Assembly: GCF_009208565.1 (NCBI RefSeq)
Contig: NZ_WFLK01000013.1
Coordinates: forward strand, 124,001 to 188,000
From: Janthinobacterium aquaticum
GTDB taxonomy: Bacteria; Pseudomonadota; Gammaproteobacteria; Burkholderiales; Burkholderiaceae_D
Direction of reading: 5' to 3'
Length of the DNA stretch: 64,000 bases
How positions within the stretch are numbered: the first letter of the stretch is position 1; every line of letters starts with the position of its first letter. A model generated the notes under the pieces. It was given only the letters and a program-made list of their open reading frames with translations, had not been told where the DNA came from and did not search any database. Shown here piece by piece: positions 54,601 through 64,000 of the stretch. The position numbers were made by a program, and so were the translations under genes.

Positions 54601-55471
54601 ATACTTTTACCTCTGCTCCTTGCGCTTGCAGTAGCATTAGTAAGCGCAAAGCCTCTGTATCGGTCACATCTAAATAGTCGCTTGTCAGGACGCGTACCCG
54701 CGCCGGGGCGCGTTGTAATTCACCGTCGCCTTTCAGTGCACTGTGCAAGTCTGGCAGCAGCAGCCTCAGCCCAGTCGTCTTAACAAAAGCGACAGCTAAA
54801 TCAATCTCTGACGCTTGATTGATTGAACTACTCAGGTGCGGCAAAAACGGATCGCTGCCGCCGGTAATCAGATGATTTTGCGGCGTGGCTACGCGGTGCA
54901 CCATAGCATTAAGCCATTGCTCTGTGCGGCCTGGCCGTTGATCGATCGATTGCCAGCACTCGATCCTGTCAATATCTGGCAAGTGGGCAAACCACTGGCG
55001 CAACTGTGGTTCTTCAACGTCCGTGAAGTGGCGCCCATCTTGAACGCGTTCAGTCGTTCCCAGTTTAAAACTAAGATAAAACGCACCGCCCGGCTTCAGT
55101 GCATTCCATAAGCATGCCAGCGTGGCTGGCAATTCTGCTACTGGAACATGCAACAAGCTAGCGCAGGCCCAAATGCCGTCGTAGCATGACTGCTCTTTCA
55201 CTTCGGTAAAAGTACGCAGCTGAACTTCAAGGCCGGTATGCTCTTTTGCTAATTGTACTAGCTCATGCGATGCGTCAAAAGCAGTAACCCGATAGCCCTT
55301 GTCGAGAAAAACTTTGGCATCGCGTCCTGAACCACAACCTGCATCTAATATGCTCCCGCTAGTACCCACCGCTGACAGAAATCGATGATGCAAGACAGAC
55401 ATATCAACATTGGCAGTATTGTTAAAGAAATGACTAGCGTTTTGGTTGTAGTAGTTCAGAGTTGATGTCAT
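51620..55471 (-). CDS. Methyltransferase-PLD nuclease-SF2 helicase-S24-like-DUF3427 multidomain protein
   Basis: A 1283-residue single polypeptide. Domains: class I SAM methyltransferase (about 1-195; motif I ILDAGCGSGR at 41-50); PLD-type nuclease (about 205-385; HLK at 299-301 and GSSNIS at 321-326, the usual Asp after HxK being absent); SF2 helicase (about 400-740; ATGLGKTW 426-433, DEFHH 515-519, TATPDR 541-546, QLGRGLRKSEGK 713-724); a helical region with WYALVH; an S24/LexA-like domain (about 1010-1145; GNSM with Ser1058); and the DUF3427 C terminus (HWQSQN 1215-1220, FVRE 1245-1248). Start ATG 55471; TTG at 55492 overlaps the gyrB terminator. G+C is visibly lower than its neighbours. 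Defence against foreign DNA is inferred from the domain set. Confidence 0.88.
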   Translation of the reverse strand: MTSTLNYYNQNASHFFNNTANVDMSVLHHRFLSAVGTSGSILDAGCGSGRDAKVFLDKGYRVTAFDASHELVQLAKEHTGLEVQLRTFTEVKEQSCYDGIWACASLLHVPVAELPATLACLWNALKPGGAFYLSFKLGTTERVQDGRHFTDVEEPQLRQWFAHLPDIDRIECWQSIDQRPGRTEQWLNAMVHRVATPQNHLITGGSDPFLPHLSSSINQASEIDLAVAFVKTTGLRLLLPDLHSALKGDGELQRAPARVRVLTSDYLDVTDTEALRLLMLLQAQGAEVKVYQSAGSSFHLKAYLFAQLTDQSVLSGTAFIGSSNISRQALTNGLEWNYRINYPGDNGYLEARAKFEELFVHPRCVVLTDEWIEQYDARRVPLPMAVAPGSLEQDAPPTPSSVQIEALFALRATRDEGFRRGLVVLATGLGKTWLAAFDAKQLGARRVLFVAHREEILNQAAETFLRIRPSARVGFYAGQSKDIEAEILCASIQTLGQEKHLEQYAPDHFDYIVVDEFHHAAAPTYRRLLAYFSPKFLLGLTATPDRSDQSDILSLCDENLVFTRGLFDGITAKLLVPFHYYGIFDSSVDYAELPWRSGRFDLNQLSTKLATLARARHALTEWQRYKQQRTLAFCVSVAHAEFMAAQFSKANIACAAVYAGSSMSRADALERLRDRRLSVIFSVDLFNEGVDLPAIDTVMMLRPTESKILFLQQLGRGLRKSEGKEHLVILDFIGNHKSFLHKPEALFEIDPSYKKLADFARKAEANQLELPEGCFVNYDLQLIEFLKSLDSEGTKNEYTALRDSFGRRPTLAEFYRGGASMPAMRKEYGDWYALVHSMDDLDSDEQVIAARHRSFLRELETTSMTKSFKMVLLLAFQELDGWRTPPTVAELAERSWQVLQRRPALLADLPDTIRTANGQSEAWVRYWSNNPINAWIGGNSTSKNSDFRINSGRFEAVFKPADDHLEKFKLMAQEIIDYRLAAYEVRRDQTDSSSNVIPFVRSEKANNLTSLPYFPNLKIACGHFKTGTVDVEEYRYLPTSYGNIDPHRHFIARASGNSMNGGKHPIQDGDYLLLEHITATNAGSITGSVMAIERQDESGDGFQYLLRHIVKTPDGGYVLRATNLDFQDMAATEDMHTLARFKAIINPLDLAVGQPFMREEIAPLFGETYSIGNWNVGHVTLANKRAIVLLVTLNKQGKAADHRYLDHWIDDSTFHWQSQNSTSPTNKKGRDIIEHEQKGLTIHLFVREAKLQNGKGAPFIYHGPLRYVSHTGSSPMSVTFSLE

Positions 55472-55490
55472 CGCGCGTATTAATATGCTC

Positions 55491-55517
55491 AAAAAAAAGG
55501 CGACACACAGTGTCGCC
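55491..55517 (-). terminator. Terminator of gyrB
   Basis: Perfect 8-base stem GGCGACAC / GTGTCGCC with a 3-base loop, followed on the minus strand by eight Ts. It lies 21 bases after the gyrB stop and only 20 bases before the ATG of the multidomain helicase gene. Confidence 0.9.
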
Positions 55518-55537
55518 CAATCTATCCAAAATATTGC

Positions 55538-58120
<2,583 letters not shown>

Positions 58121-58128
58121 CTAAGTGT

Positions 58129-58158
58129 GTCGGATTACGCTGCGCTAATCCGACCTAC
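58129..58158 (-). repeat. REP-like palindrome H
   Basis: GTCGGATTACGCTGCGCTAA followed by TCCGACCTAC; further GCCCGACCTACCCGAC copies of the leader follow to 58181. It lies between dnaN and gyrB. Confidence 0.88.
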
Positions 58159-58200
58159 GCGACCTGCCCGACCTACCCGACGTAACTCATTGCCGGGTCT

Positions 58201-59307
58201 TTAGATGCGCATCGGCATGACAACGTACTTGAAGTCGGCGTTGTCCGGGATGGAGATCAGCGCCGACGAGTTCGAGTCGCCGAGTGCGATGTTGACTTGT
58301 TCGCACTTCAGGTTGTTGAGCACGTCGAGCAGGTAGGTGACGTTGAAGCCGATATCGACCGAATCGCCGCCGTAGTCGATTTCCAGTTCTTCCACGGCCT
58401 CTTCCTGGTCGGCATTGGTCGAGCTGATCTTCATGCTGCCTGGCGTGATAATGCAGCGCACGCCCTTGAACTTGTCGCTGGTCATGATGGCAGCGCGTTG
58501 CAGCGAGCGCAGCAGTTCATCACGGCCGATGGTGAAGTCGTTCTTGTAGCCTTTTGGAATCACGCGCGTGTAGTCGGGGAACTTGCCTTCGACCAGCTTC
58601 GAGATCAGCTCGATGTCGGCAAAGGTCAGCTTGACCTGGTTGGCGGCGATGTCGAGCTGTACCGGCTCGTCGTTTTCTTCCAGCAGGCGCTGCAGTTCGA
58701 TAATCGTCTTGCGCGGAATGATCACTTCCTGGCGGGCAAAGGTCTGCTCGGTAGCAACCTGGCAGAAAGCCAGGCGGTGTCCGTCGGTGGCCACGGCAAT
58801 CACATTGTTGCCATCCAATACCAGCAGCAGGCCGTTCAGGTAGTAGCGGATGTCTTGCTGCGCCATCGAGAAATGCACCATGTTGAACAGGTGTTTCAGC
58901 GTTTTCTGGGGCAGGGTGACGGTGGCGTTGTAGCTGTCGGCCTGTTGCACGGTCGGAAACTCTTCGGCAGCCAGCGTCTGCAGCGCGAAGCGCGACTTGC
59001 CGGTTTGCACCGTGAGGCGCTTGTTGAGCAGCGTCATGGTCACGTCGCCCGATTCAGGCAGCGCGCGCAGAATGTCGAGCAGCTTGCGCGCGGCCACGGT
59101 CGTGCCGGTCACATCGGCGCCCGAACCGATCTGGGCGTGCGTGGTGATCTGCACTTCGGTGTCGGTCGACAGGAAAGAAACGTGTTCACCGTCTTTGCGG
59201 ATGAGGATATTGGCCAGAATCGGCATAGTGTGCCGACGCTCGACAATACCGCTCACGATCTGCAGTGGCCGGAGAAGCGTATCTCGGGTGGTTTTGACCA
59301 ATTGCAT
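58201..59307 (-). CDS. dnaN: DNA polymerase III beta sliding clamp
   Basis: Ring-shaped processivity clamp that tethers DNA polymerase III and repair factors. The 368-residue protein has the three repeated clamp folds. Segments MQLVKTTRDTLLRPLQIVSG at the start, FLSTDTEVQ, ATDGHRLAF and the C-terminal YVVMPMRI are family hallmarks. ATG at 59307 has a GAGGAT site. Gene order dnaA-dnaN-gyrB is the ancestral bacterial origin cluster. Confidence 0.97.
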   Translation of the reverse strand: MQLVKTTRDTLLRPLQIVSGIVERRHTMPILANILIRKDGEHVSFLSTDTEVQITTHAQIGSGADVTGTTVAARKLLDILRALPESGDVTMTLLNKRLTVQTGKSRFALQTLAAEEFPTVQQADSYNATVTLPQKTLKHLFNMVHFSMAQQDIRYYLNGLLLVLDGNNVIAVATDGHRLAFCQVATEQTFARQEVIIPRKTIIELQRLLEENDEPVQLDIAANQVKLTFADIELISKLVEGKFPDYTRVIPKGYKNDFTIGRDELLRSLQRAAIMTSDKFKGVRCIITPGSMKISSTNADQEEAVEELEIDYGGDSVDIGFNVTYLLDVLNNLKCEQVNIALGDSNSSALISIPDNADFKYVVMPMRI

Positions 59308-59449
59308 AGTTATCCTCAGGTTGGGTATGAAGTTGAAGGTAATAATTTAACAATCATTGCAAGGTTGGCTTCCGGCAGGCCAGCTGCGGCGCGCCCCCAG
59401 ATAATAAGGGTAAAGCACGATTTGAGCCAGCCTTGCCAAGATGCCGTGT

Positions 59450-60844
59450 TTAACCTTTCAAGGTTTGTTCCAGCACATGCAACTCGTGGTTGCATTCCGG
59501 GTTTTTGGTGCGGTCCAGCGCGATCTTGCGTACCGCATGCAGTACGGTGGTATGGTCGCGTCCGCCAAACAGTTCGCCGATTTCCGGCAGGCTCTTCTGT
59601 GTCAGTTCCTTTGCCAGGTACATGGCGATCTGGCGCGGCCGGGCAATATTGGCGGGGCGGCGCTTGGAATACATGTCGGCCACCTTGATATTGAAGAAAT
59701 CAGCCACCGTTTTCTGGATGTTTTCTACCGAAATTTGCCGATTCTGTACCGACAGCAAGTCTTTCAGCGCTTCTTTCACGATATCGATCGTGATGTCCTT
59801 GCCGTGGAAACGCGAGTAGGCCAGGATCTTGCGCAGTGCGCCTTCGAGCTCGCGCACGTTCGAGCGCAGGTGCTTGGCGACAAAAAACGCCACGTCGTCC
59901 GAGAAAGATACGCCTTCCTGCTTGGCTTTCTTGAGCAGAATGGCCACGCGCATTTCCAGCTCGGGCGGCTCGATGGCCACCGTCAGGCCGGAATCGAAGC
60001 GCGAGATCAGGCGGTCGTCCATGCCGGTAATTTCCTTCGGATAGGTATCCGAAGTGATGATGATCTGCTTCTTGGCCGCGATCAGCGCTTCAAACGCATA
60101 GAAAAACTCTTCCTGCGTGCGGCTTTTGCCGCCGAAGAACTGAATATCATCGATCAGCAGCATGTCGAGCGAATGATAGTAGTGCTTGAAGTCGTCAAAA
60201 CCCTTGCGCTGGTAAGCGGTCACTACGTCGCGCACATATTGCTCGGCGTGGATGTAGCGGATCTTGGCGCCGGGATTGTCGGCCATCACCTGGTTGCCGA
60301 TCGCATGAATCAAGTGGGTCTTGCCCAGGCCCACGCCGCCGTAGAAAAACAGCGGGTTGTACGACACGCCCGGGTTGTTGGCCACTTGGATCGCCGCGGC
60401 GCGCGCCAGCTGGTTGGCTTTACCGGTCACGAAGCTGTCGAACGTCAGGTCGGTATTGATGCGGCTCTGTTCGCGCCGTGGCGCGGCACCGATGCCCAGT
60501 TCGGGCACGCTCGGCGGCGGCTCGGCCGGGCGCGCGCTGGGCGCGCCACCGTTCGGGTCGCTGGCCGGGGTGCTGACGGCAACCGGTTTTTTGGGCGCGG
60601 ACAGACGCGGGTCGAGAATGAACTGAACCTCGGTGGGCGCTTCGAAATACTGAATTGCAAGAGCGGTAATGCGGCTGGCGAACTGGGTTTTGACCCAATC
60701 GAGCTTGAATCGATTGGGCGCAGCAATGCGCAGCTTGCCCTCTTCGTAGTCGACAGGGAAAAGCGGTTTGATCCACGCACTGAATTGTTGCGGTGTCAGC
60801 TCCAGTTCCAATTGCGCGGAACAGGCCTGCCAGAAATTGTCCAT
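59450..60844 (-). CDS. dnaA: Chromosomal replication initiator DnaA
   Basis: Binds DnaA boxes and opens the origin. The 464-residue protein has domain I (about 1-85), a Pro/Ala-rich linker (about 86-130), the AAA+ domain with Walker [10 protein letters not shown] and Walker [10 protein letters not shown], and domain IV with the DNA-binding motif [17 protein letters not shown] at 60844. It is transcribed away from the candidate origin, which lies immediately upstream. Confidence 0.98.
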   Translation of the reverse strand: MDNFWQACSAQLELELTPQQFSAWIKPLFPVDYEEGKLRIAAPNRFKLDWVKTQFASRITALAIQYFEAPTEVQFILDPRLSAPKKPVAVSTPASDPNGGAPSARPAEPPPSVPELGIGAAPRREQSRINTDLTFDSFVTGKANQLARAAAIQVANNPGVSYNPLFFYGGVGLGKTHLIHAIGNQVMADNPGAKIRYIHAEQYVRDVVTAYQRKGFDDFKHYYHSLDMLLIDDIQFFGGKSRTQEEFFYAFEALIAAKKQIIITSDTYPKEITGMDDRLISRFDSGLTVAIEPPELEMRVAILLKKAKQEGVSFSDDVAFFVAKHLRSNVRELEGALRKILAYSRFHGKDITIDIVKEALKDLLSVQNRQISVENIQKTVADFFNIKVADMYSKRRPANIARPRQIAMYLAKELTQKSLPEIGELFGGRDHTTVLHAVRKIALDRTKNPECNHELHVLEQTLKG

Positions 60845-60968
60845 GTATGTCTATGTGAAAAGGTGTGGGAGGGCGTATCACTCTGCCCTGCGTTCACCGT
60901 GTTGCAAGGCCGGCGTCGCGCGAGGGCTCGCCACACGTAACACGCTATTCTACTCCCGACCGCCAAAG

Positions 60969-60977
60969 TTATCCACA
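60969..60977 (+). promoter_or_regulatory. Consensus DnaA box
   Basis: TTATCCACA, identical to the strong DnaA-binding consensus, located 125 bases upstream of the dnaA start. Confidence 0.8.
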
Positions 60978-61129
60978 GGCGCTTGCTTTATTTTTGCGTC
61001 GGGGCGCTACGCGCGCCTGTGCATAAGATTGGAGTTATCCTTATGCCTTCCGCGCGCCAGGGCCATTCCAGCCATATGGGGCCGTGTGCGCAAAATGCCA
61101 GTCAAGATGCTGGCCGACCACGGCAATCC

Positions 61130-61159
61130 TTGACAGCAGGGGGGTATATGCTGAATAAT
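61130..61159 (+). promoter_or_regulatory. Sigma-70 promoter of the rpmH-rnpA-yidD-yidC operon
   Basis: Perfect -35 TTGACA (61130-61135), an 18-base spacer and AATAAT (61154-61159, 5 of 6 to TATAAT). It is about 185 bases before the rpmH start, consistent with the long leader usual for rpmH. Confidence 0.7.
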
Positions 61160-61343
61160 TCAGGGTTCCCCGCCCGTATTCCGTGTTTATTCATTTGGAC
61201 GACAATATGGACTAAGCGTGGATTAAGCGGGCGATGAGATTGGCCCTTGTGCCTTGGCATAAGTGCGCGATTGTCATTGGCACCAAAAACTGACGGGACG
61301 TCAGACCCGATTTTGCATCTTTTTTGTTTTTAGCGAGACCAAC

Positions 61344-61478
61344 ATGAAACGTACTTACCAACCTTCCGTCGTTCGCCGCAAGCGTACGCACGGCTTCCGC
61401 GCTCGTATGGCTACCCGTGGTGGCCGTGATGTGCTCAACGCACGTCGCGCAAAAGGCCGTAAACGTCTGGCCGTCTAG
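61344..61478 (+). CDS. rpmH: 50S ribosomal protein L34
   Basis: A 44-residue, Arg/Lys-rich ribosomal protein. [20 protein letters not shown] is the highly conserved bL34 start, ending in KGRKRLAV. The ATG at 61344 is fixed by this conservation; upstream in-frame codons are not part of it. It is separated from rnpA by 2 bases. Confidence 0.98.
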   Translation: MKRTYQPSVVRRKRTHGFRARMATRGGRDVLNARRAKGRKRLAV

Positions 61479-61480
61479 GC

Positions 61481-61939
61481 TTGTCGTTGACCGCTGTTCG
61501 CGTGGCTAGCTGTACTCCAGTCGGCACTGATCGCGAAGGTTCACACGACTTCGCGCGCGTACGGCGTATCGTTAAAACGGATGAATTTTCATCCGTTTTT
61601 CGTTTGCGTCCTACGCAAAAAACAGCGCATTTCGTGCTGTATACCCGACACAATCAATTGCCGCATGCGCGGCTGGGCGTCGTGGTGGCCAAGCGTTTCG
61701 CGCCACGTGCGGCGACCCGCAATACCATCAAGCGCGTCGCGCGCGAGCTGTTTCGCACCAGCGCGCTGCCGCCCATCGATTGTGTGGTGCGCCTGTCGCG
61801 CGCCGTCAACAGCAAGGATGGTCCGGCGACCACGATGCGGCTGAAAGCCGAATTGCGTGTCGAACTGAGTCGTTTATTTGCGGCCCAGGTTGCCGCCCAG
61901 GCGCGCTCCGTTGCGCCGCCGCCACCATCCTCGCCATGA
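61481..61939 (+). CDS. rnpA: Ribonuclease P protein component
   Basis: Protein subunit of RNase P, which trims tRNA 5' ends. The RNase P fold begins at [15 protein letters not shown] and contains the RNR-type motif [12 protein letters not shown]. No ATG lies in front of the conserved domain. The start is either TTG at 61481 (152 residues, 2 bases after rpmH) or GTG at 61502; TTG is chosen because it couples to rpmH. The Pro/Ala tail is variable. Its stop overlaps the yidD start (ATGA, 61936-61939). Confidence 0.92.
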   Translation: MSLTAVRVASCTPVGTDREGSHDFARVRRIVKTDEFSSVFRLRPTQKTAHFVLYTRHNQLPHARLGVVVAKRFAPRAATRNTIKRVARELFRTSALPPIDCVVRLSRAVNSKDGPATTMRLKAELRVELSRLFAAQVAAQARSVAPPPPSSP

Positions 61940-62196
61940 AAACCCTGCTGCTGTTCCTGCTGCGTGCCTATCAGTTACTGATCAGCCCGATGCTGGGACA
62001 GAATTGCCGTTTCTATCCAAGTTGTTCGCATTACGCGATGGAAGCGTTGCGCGTGCACGGCGCCGCCCGTGGCAGCTTGCTCGCTGCCAAACGGCTGTGC
62101 CGTTGCCACCCCTGGAATGACGGGGGCTTTGACCCGGTGCCGCCGGCCGATGGCAAACAATCTTCAACGACCGCTTGCGGTTGCAACCACTCCTGA
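61936..62196 (+). CDS. yidD: Membrane protein insertion efficiency factor YidD
   Basis: An 86-residue protein that assists YidC-dependent membrane insertion. It begins with an amphipathic membrane-associating helix ([20 protein letters not shown]) and carries the family motif [18 protein letters not shown] and [18 protein letters not shown] at 61936 is coupled to the rnpA stop by a 4-base overlap. The extra Cys-containing tail after DPVPP is variable in the family. Confidence 0.93.
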   Translation: MKTLLLFLLRAYQLLISPMLGQNCRFYPSCSHYAMEALRVHGAARGSLLAAKRLCRCHPWNDGGFDPVPPADGKQSSTTACGCNHS

Positions 62197-62207
62197 TCAA
62201 TACCCTA

Positions 62208-63932
62208 ATGGATATCAATAAACGTACCATCCTGTGGATCGTGTTCTCCGTCTCGCTGGTCATCCTGTGGAACGAATGGATGATTTCGACGGGCCGCCCG
62301 TCGATGTTCTCGTCGAACACCACCCAGACCGTCAAGGCGCCAGCCGCTGCTGCTCCTGCTGCCCTGGCAGCTTCCGGTGCGGCAGCTTTGCCTGGCGCGA
62401 GCGCTGATCCTGCCGCTTTCAAGAGCGAGCGCATCACCATTACCACCGATGTCATCAAGGTCGATATCGACACGCTCGGTGGCCAGGTCAAGCGTCTGGA
62501 ATTGCTGAAATTCAAAGGCGCGGGCAATCCGGGCTGGTTCGGTGGTTGCTTCGGCCTGTTCAAGTGGTGCCAGCCTGATGAAGGCAAGCAAAATGAAGTG
62601 CTGTTCGACGAAGGCGCCAACCACGCCTATCTGGCGCAGACCGGCCTGGTCGGCGGTCCCTTCCCGACCCACAATACCGGCTTTACGGTCCAGCCTGGCG
62701 TACGCACGCTGGGCGACGGCAAGCAGATCCAGCTGGTAATGGAAGCGGTGCAGGGCGGCGTCAAGCTGACCAAGACGTTCACCTTCAAGCGCGGCGACTA
62801 TGTGATCGATGTGCGCCACGACGTGGCCAACGTGGGTACCGAAAAAGTCACGCCGCAGCTGTACATGCAGCTGGTTCACGATGGCAACAAGCCGGTCGGC
62901 GACTCGTTCTTCAACAGCAGCTATACCGGTCCGACGCTGTACACGCCGCAGGACAAGTACCAGAAGCTGACGTTTGAAAAAGTTGAAAAAGCAGCAGCAG
63001 AAGATGAGCGCAAAGGCAACGATGCGGCCAGTAAGGCACTGCATCCGCAACGCGCTGACGGCGGCTGGTTCGCCATCTCACAGCACTTCTTTGTGTCGGC
63101 CTTCGTGCCGCCAGCCAATATTGCACGCGATATCTTCACCAAGAAGCTGTCGCCCAATATGTATGCCATCGGCAACCTCATGACGCTGCCATCGCTGGCG
63201 CCTGGTGCTTCGGCCGCCATCGACAGCAAGCTGTACTCGGGTCCGCAGATCGCGCATCTGCTGGAAAATGTGTCGCCTGGCCTGGAACTGGTCAAGGATT
63301 ATGGCTGGCTGACGATTATTGCCAAGCCGATCTTCTGGGTGATGGAACAGATCCACAGCGTACTGGGTAACTGGGGCTGGACGATTATTGCCTTTACCAT
63401 CCTGATCAAGCTGGCGTTCTTCCCGCTGTCGGCTGCCGGTTATCGCAGCATGGCCAAGATGAAACTGGTCACGCCAAAAATGACCGCCATCCGCGAGCGC
63501 TACAAAGGCGACCCGCAAAAGATGAACCAGGCCACCATGGAGCTGTACAAGACCGAGAAGATCAACCCGCTGGGCGGCTGCCTGCCGATCCTGATCCAGA
63601 TGCCGGTCTTTATCGCGCTGTACTGGGTGCTGAACGCGTCGGTGGAAATCCGCGGCGCGCCATGGATCGGCTGGATTACCGACCTGGCCCAGCATGACCC
63701 ATGGTGCATCCTGCCGGTGCTGTACGCGATCTCGATGTTCATCACCACCAAGCTGAACCCGGCGCCAGCCGATCCGATGCAAGCGAAGATGATGCTGTTT
63801 ATGCCGCTGGCATTCTCGGTGATGTTCTTCTTCTTCCCGTCGGGCCTGGTACTGTACTGGGTCGTCAACAACGTGCTGTCGATCGGACAGCAGTGGGTGA
63901 TTACCAAGAAATACGCACCGTCCACGGTGTAA
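62208..63932 (+). CDS. yidC: Membrane protein insertase YidC
   Basis: Inserts and folds inner-membrane proteins, alone or with SecYEG. The 574-residue protein has an N-terminal signal-anchor helix (RTILWIVFSVSLVILWNEWM), an Ala-rich linker, a large periplasmic beta-sandwich (about 75-355) and the conserved insertase core of five helices (from about 375). The core includes the hydrophilic-groove Arg in FPLSAAGYRSMAKMK and the block NPLGGCLPILIQMPVFIALY. ATG at 62208 is preferred over the extended frame to 62175. A strong terminator follows. Confidence 0.97.
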   Translation: MDINKRTILWIVFSVSLVILWNEWMISTGRPSMFSSNTTQTVKAPAAAAPAALAASGAAALPGASADPAAFKSERITITTDVIKVDIDTLGGQVKRLELLKFKGAGNPGWFGGCFGLFKWCQPDEGKQNEVLFDEGANHAYLAQTGLVGGPFPTHNTGFTVQPGVRTLGDGKQIQLVMEAVQGGVKLTKTFTFKRGDYVIDVRHDVANVGTEKVTPQLYMQLVHDGNKPVGDSFFNSSYTGPTLYTPQDKYQKLTFEKVEKAAAEDERKGNDAASKALHPQRADGGWFAISQHFFVSAFVPPANIARDIFTKKLSPNMYAIGNLMTLPSLAPGASAAIDSKLYSGPQIAHLLENVSPGLELVKDYGWLTIIAKPIFWVMEQIHSVLGNWGWTIIAFTILIKLAFFPLSAAGYRSMAKMKLVTPKMTAIRERYKGDPQKMNQATMELYKTEKINPLGGCLPILIQMPVFIALYWVLNASVEIRGAPWIGWITDLAQHDPWCILPVLYAISMFITTKLNPAPADPMQAKMMLFMPLAFSVMFFFFPSGLVLYWVVNNVLSIGQQWVITKKYAPSTV

Positions 63933-63940
63933 AACCAAAA

Positions 63941-63968
63941 AGCCCGCCTAGTGCGGGCTTTTTTTTTG
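63941..63968 (+). terminator. Terminator after yidC
   Basis: Seven-base stem AGCCCGC / GCGGGCT with loop CTAGT and a run of about ten Ts. It ends the rpmH-rnpA-yidD-yidC transcript. Confidence 0.92.
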
Positions 63969-63973
63969 CTCTC

Positions 63974-64000
63974 GTAGGTCGGATTAGGCCGCAGGCCGTA
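63974..64000 (+). repeat. REP-like palindrome I, cut by window edge
   Basis: GTAGGTCGGATTAGGCCGCA and the beginning of the return arm; identical to copy B as far as visible. The rest is outside the window. Confidence 0.8.

Larger units (their letters stand above)
60845..61343. other. oriC: Candidate chromosomal origin (oriC) between dnaA and rpmH
   Basis: A 499-base gene-free divergent region. It contains a perfect DnaA box TTATCCACA at 60969-60977, an 8-of-9 reverse box TGTGCATAA at 61018-61026, a 7-of-9 box TTATCCTTA at 61035-61043 and a weaker reverse one near 61220. An AT-rich patch TTTATTTTTG (60987-60996) follows the perfect box. The dnaA promoter must lie on the minus strand in its left part. 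Position upstream of dnaA, with rpmH on the other side, is the classical oriC location. Confidence 0.65.

Noticed and set aside
51620..55471. Type I restriction-modification locus
   Set aside because: No HsdS-like specificity gene, no adenine-methyltransferase NPPY-type motif, and all domains lie in one protein.
51620..55471. Prophage remnant because of the S24 repressor-like domain
   Set aside because: No integrase, attachment-site duplication or phage structural gene; the S24-like part is inside a helicase protein without a helix-turn-helix.
59441..60940. 499-residue open frame on the plus strand
   Set aside because: Antisense of dnaA.

Overview
The window is GC-rich bacterial chromosome that runs into the replication-origin region. 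The inverted block dnaA-dnaN-gyrB next to rpmH-rnpA-yidD-yidC, a beta-proteobacterial general porin, class II fumarase, Mqo and several methyl-accepting chemotaxis proteins all point to a betaproteobacterium. By gene content I infer Oxalobacteraceae (Janthinobacterium/Massilia/Duganella type). No rRNA, tRNA, insertion sequence, prophage or CRISPR array was seen.

Layout. 1-3.0 kb: a minus-strand operon cupin-mqo-fumC (fumC runs off the left edge). 3.1-14.1 kb: a complete L-rhamnose locus of the rhizobial type, with rhaR-S-T-P-Q-M-K on the minus strand and divergent rhaD-rhaI on the plus strand; most minus-strand junctions are 4-base ATGA overlaps. 14.2-16.5 kb: a GAF/PAS/GGDEF diguanylate cyclase. 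16.5-21.0 kb: an ABC ATPase and a permease fused to an M1-type metallopeptidase. 21.3-28.3 kb: an outer-membrane barrel, then a DctB/DctD-type two-component pair, a porin and a DctA-type C4-dicarboxylate carrier with a candidate sigma-54 promoter. 28.6-32.8 kb: a TonB siderophore receptor with a Fur box, nudC and folE. 32.8-39.6 kb: a small hypothetical gene, a chemoreceptor, a lipoprotein, a GST, a periplasmic 5-hydroxyisourate hydrolase with a GlcG/HbpS protein, and a divergent metal/redox-type two-component system. 39.8-51.5 kb: a large orphan SF1 helicase, two more chemoreceptors, DinB-like, MarC and AI-2E-family proteins, a second diguanylate cyclase and a small VbhA-like protein. 51.6-55.5 kb: one very large, compositionally different gene that joins a methyltransferase, a PLD-type nuclease, an SF2 helicase, an S24/LexA-like domain and DUF3427. 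55.5-63.9 kb: gyrB, dnaN, dnaA, a candidate oriC, rpmH, rnpA, yidD, yidC.

How the genes work together. The rhamnose genes make a full route: RhaSTPQ import, RhaM anomer exchange, RhaI isomerisation, RhaK phosphorylation, and RhaD cleavage to dihydroxyacetone phosphate plus lactaldehyde with oxidation of the lactaldehyde. Dicarboxylate uptake (DctA under DctBD) feeds the fumarate-malate-oxaloacetate steps encoded by fumC and mqo. Chemoreceptors and two cyclic-di-GMP synthases suggest a motile, surface-switching environmental lifestyle. A REP-like palindrome family is scattered between genes.

The most unusual item is the multidomain helicase gene directly behind gyrB. It looks like a horizontally acquired, probably defence-related single-gene system.
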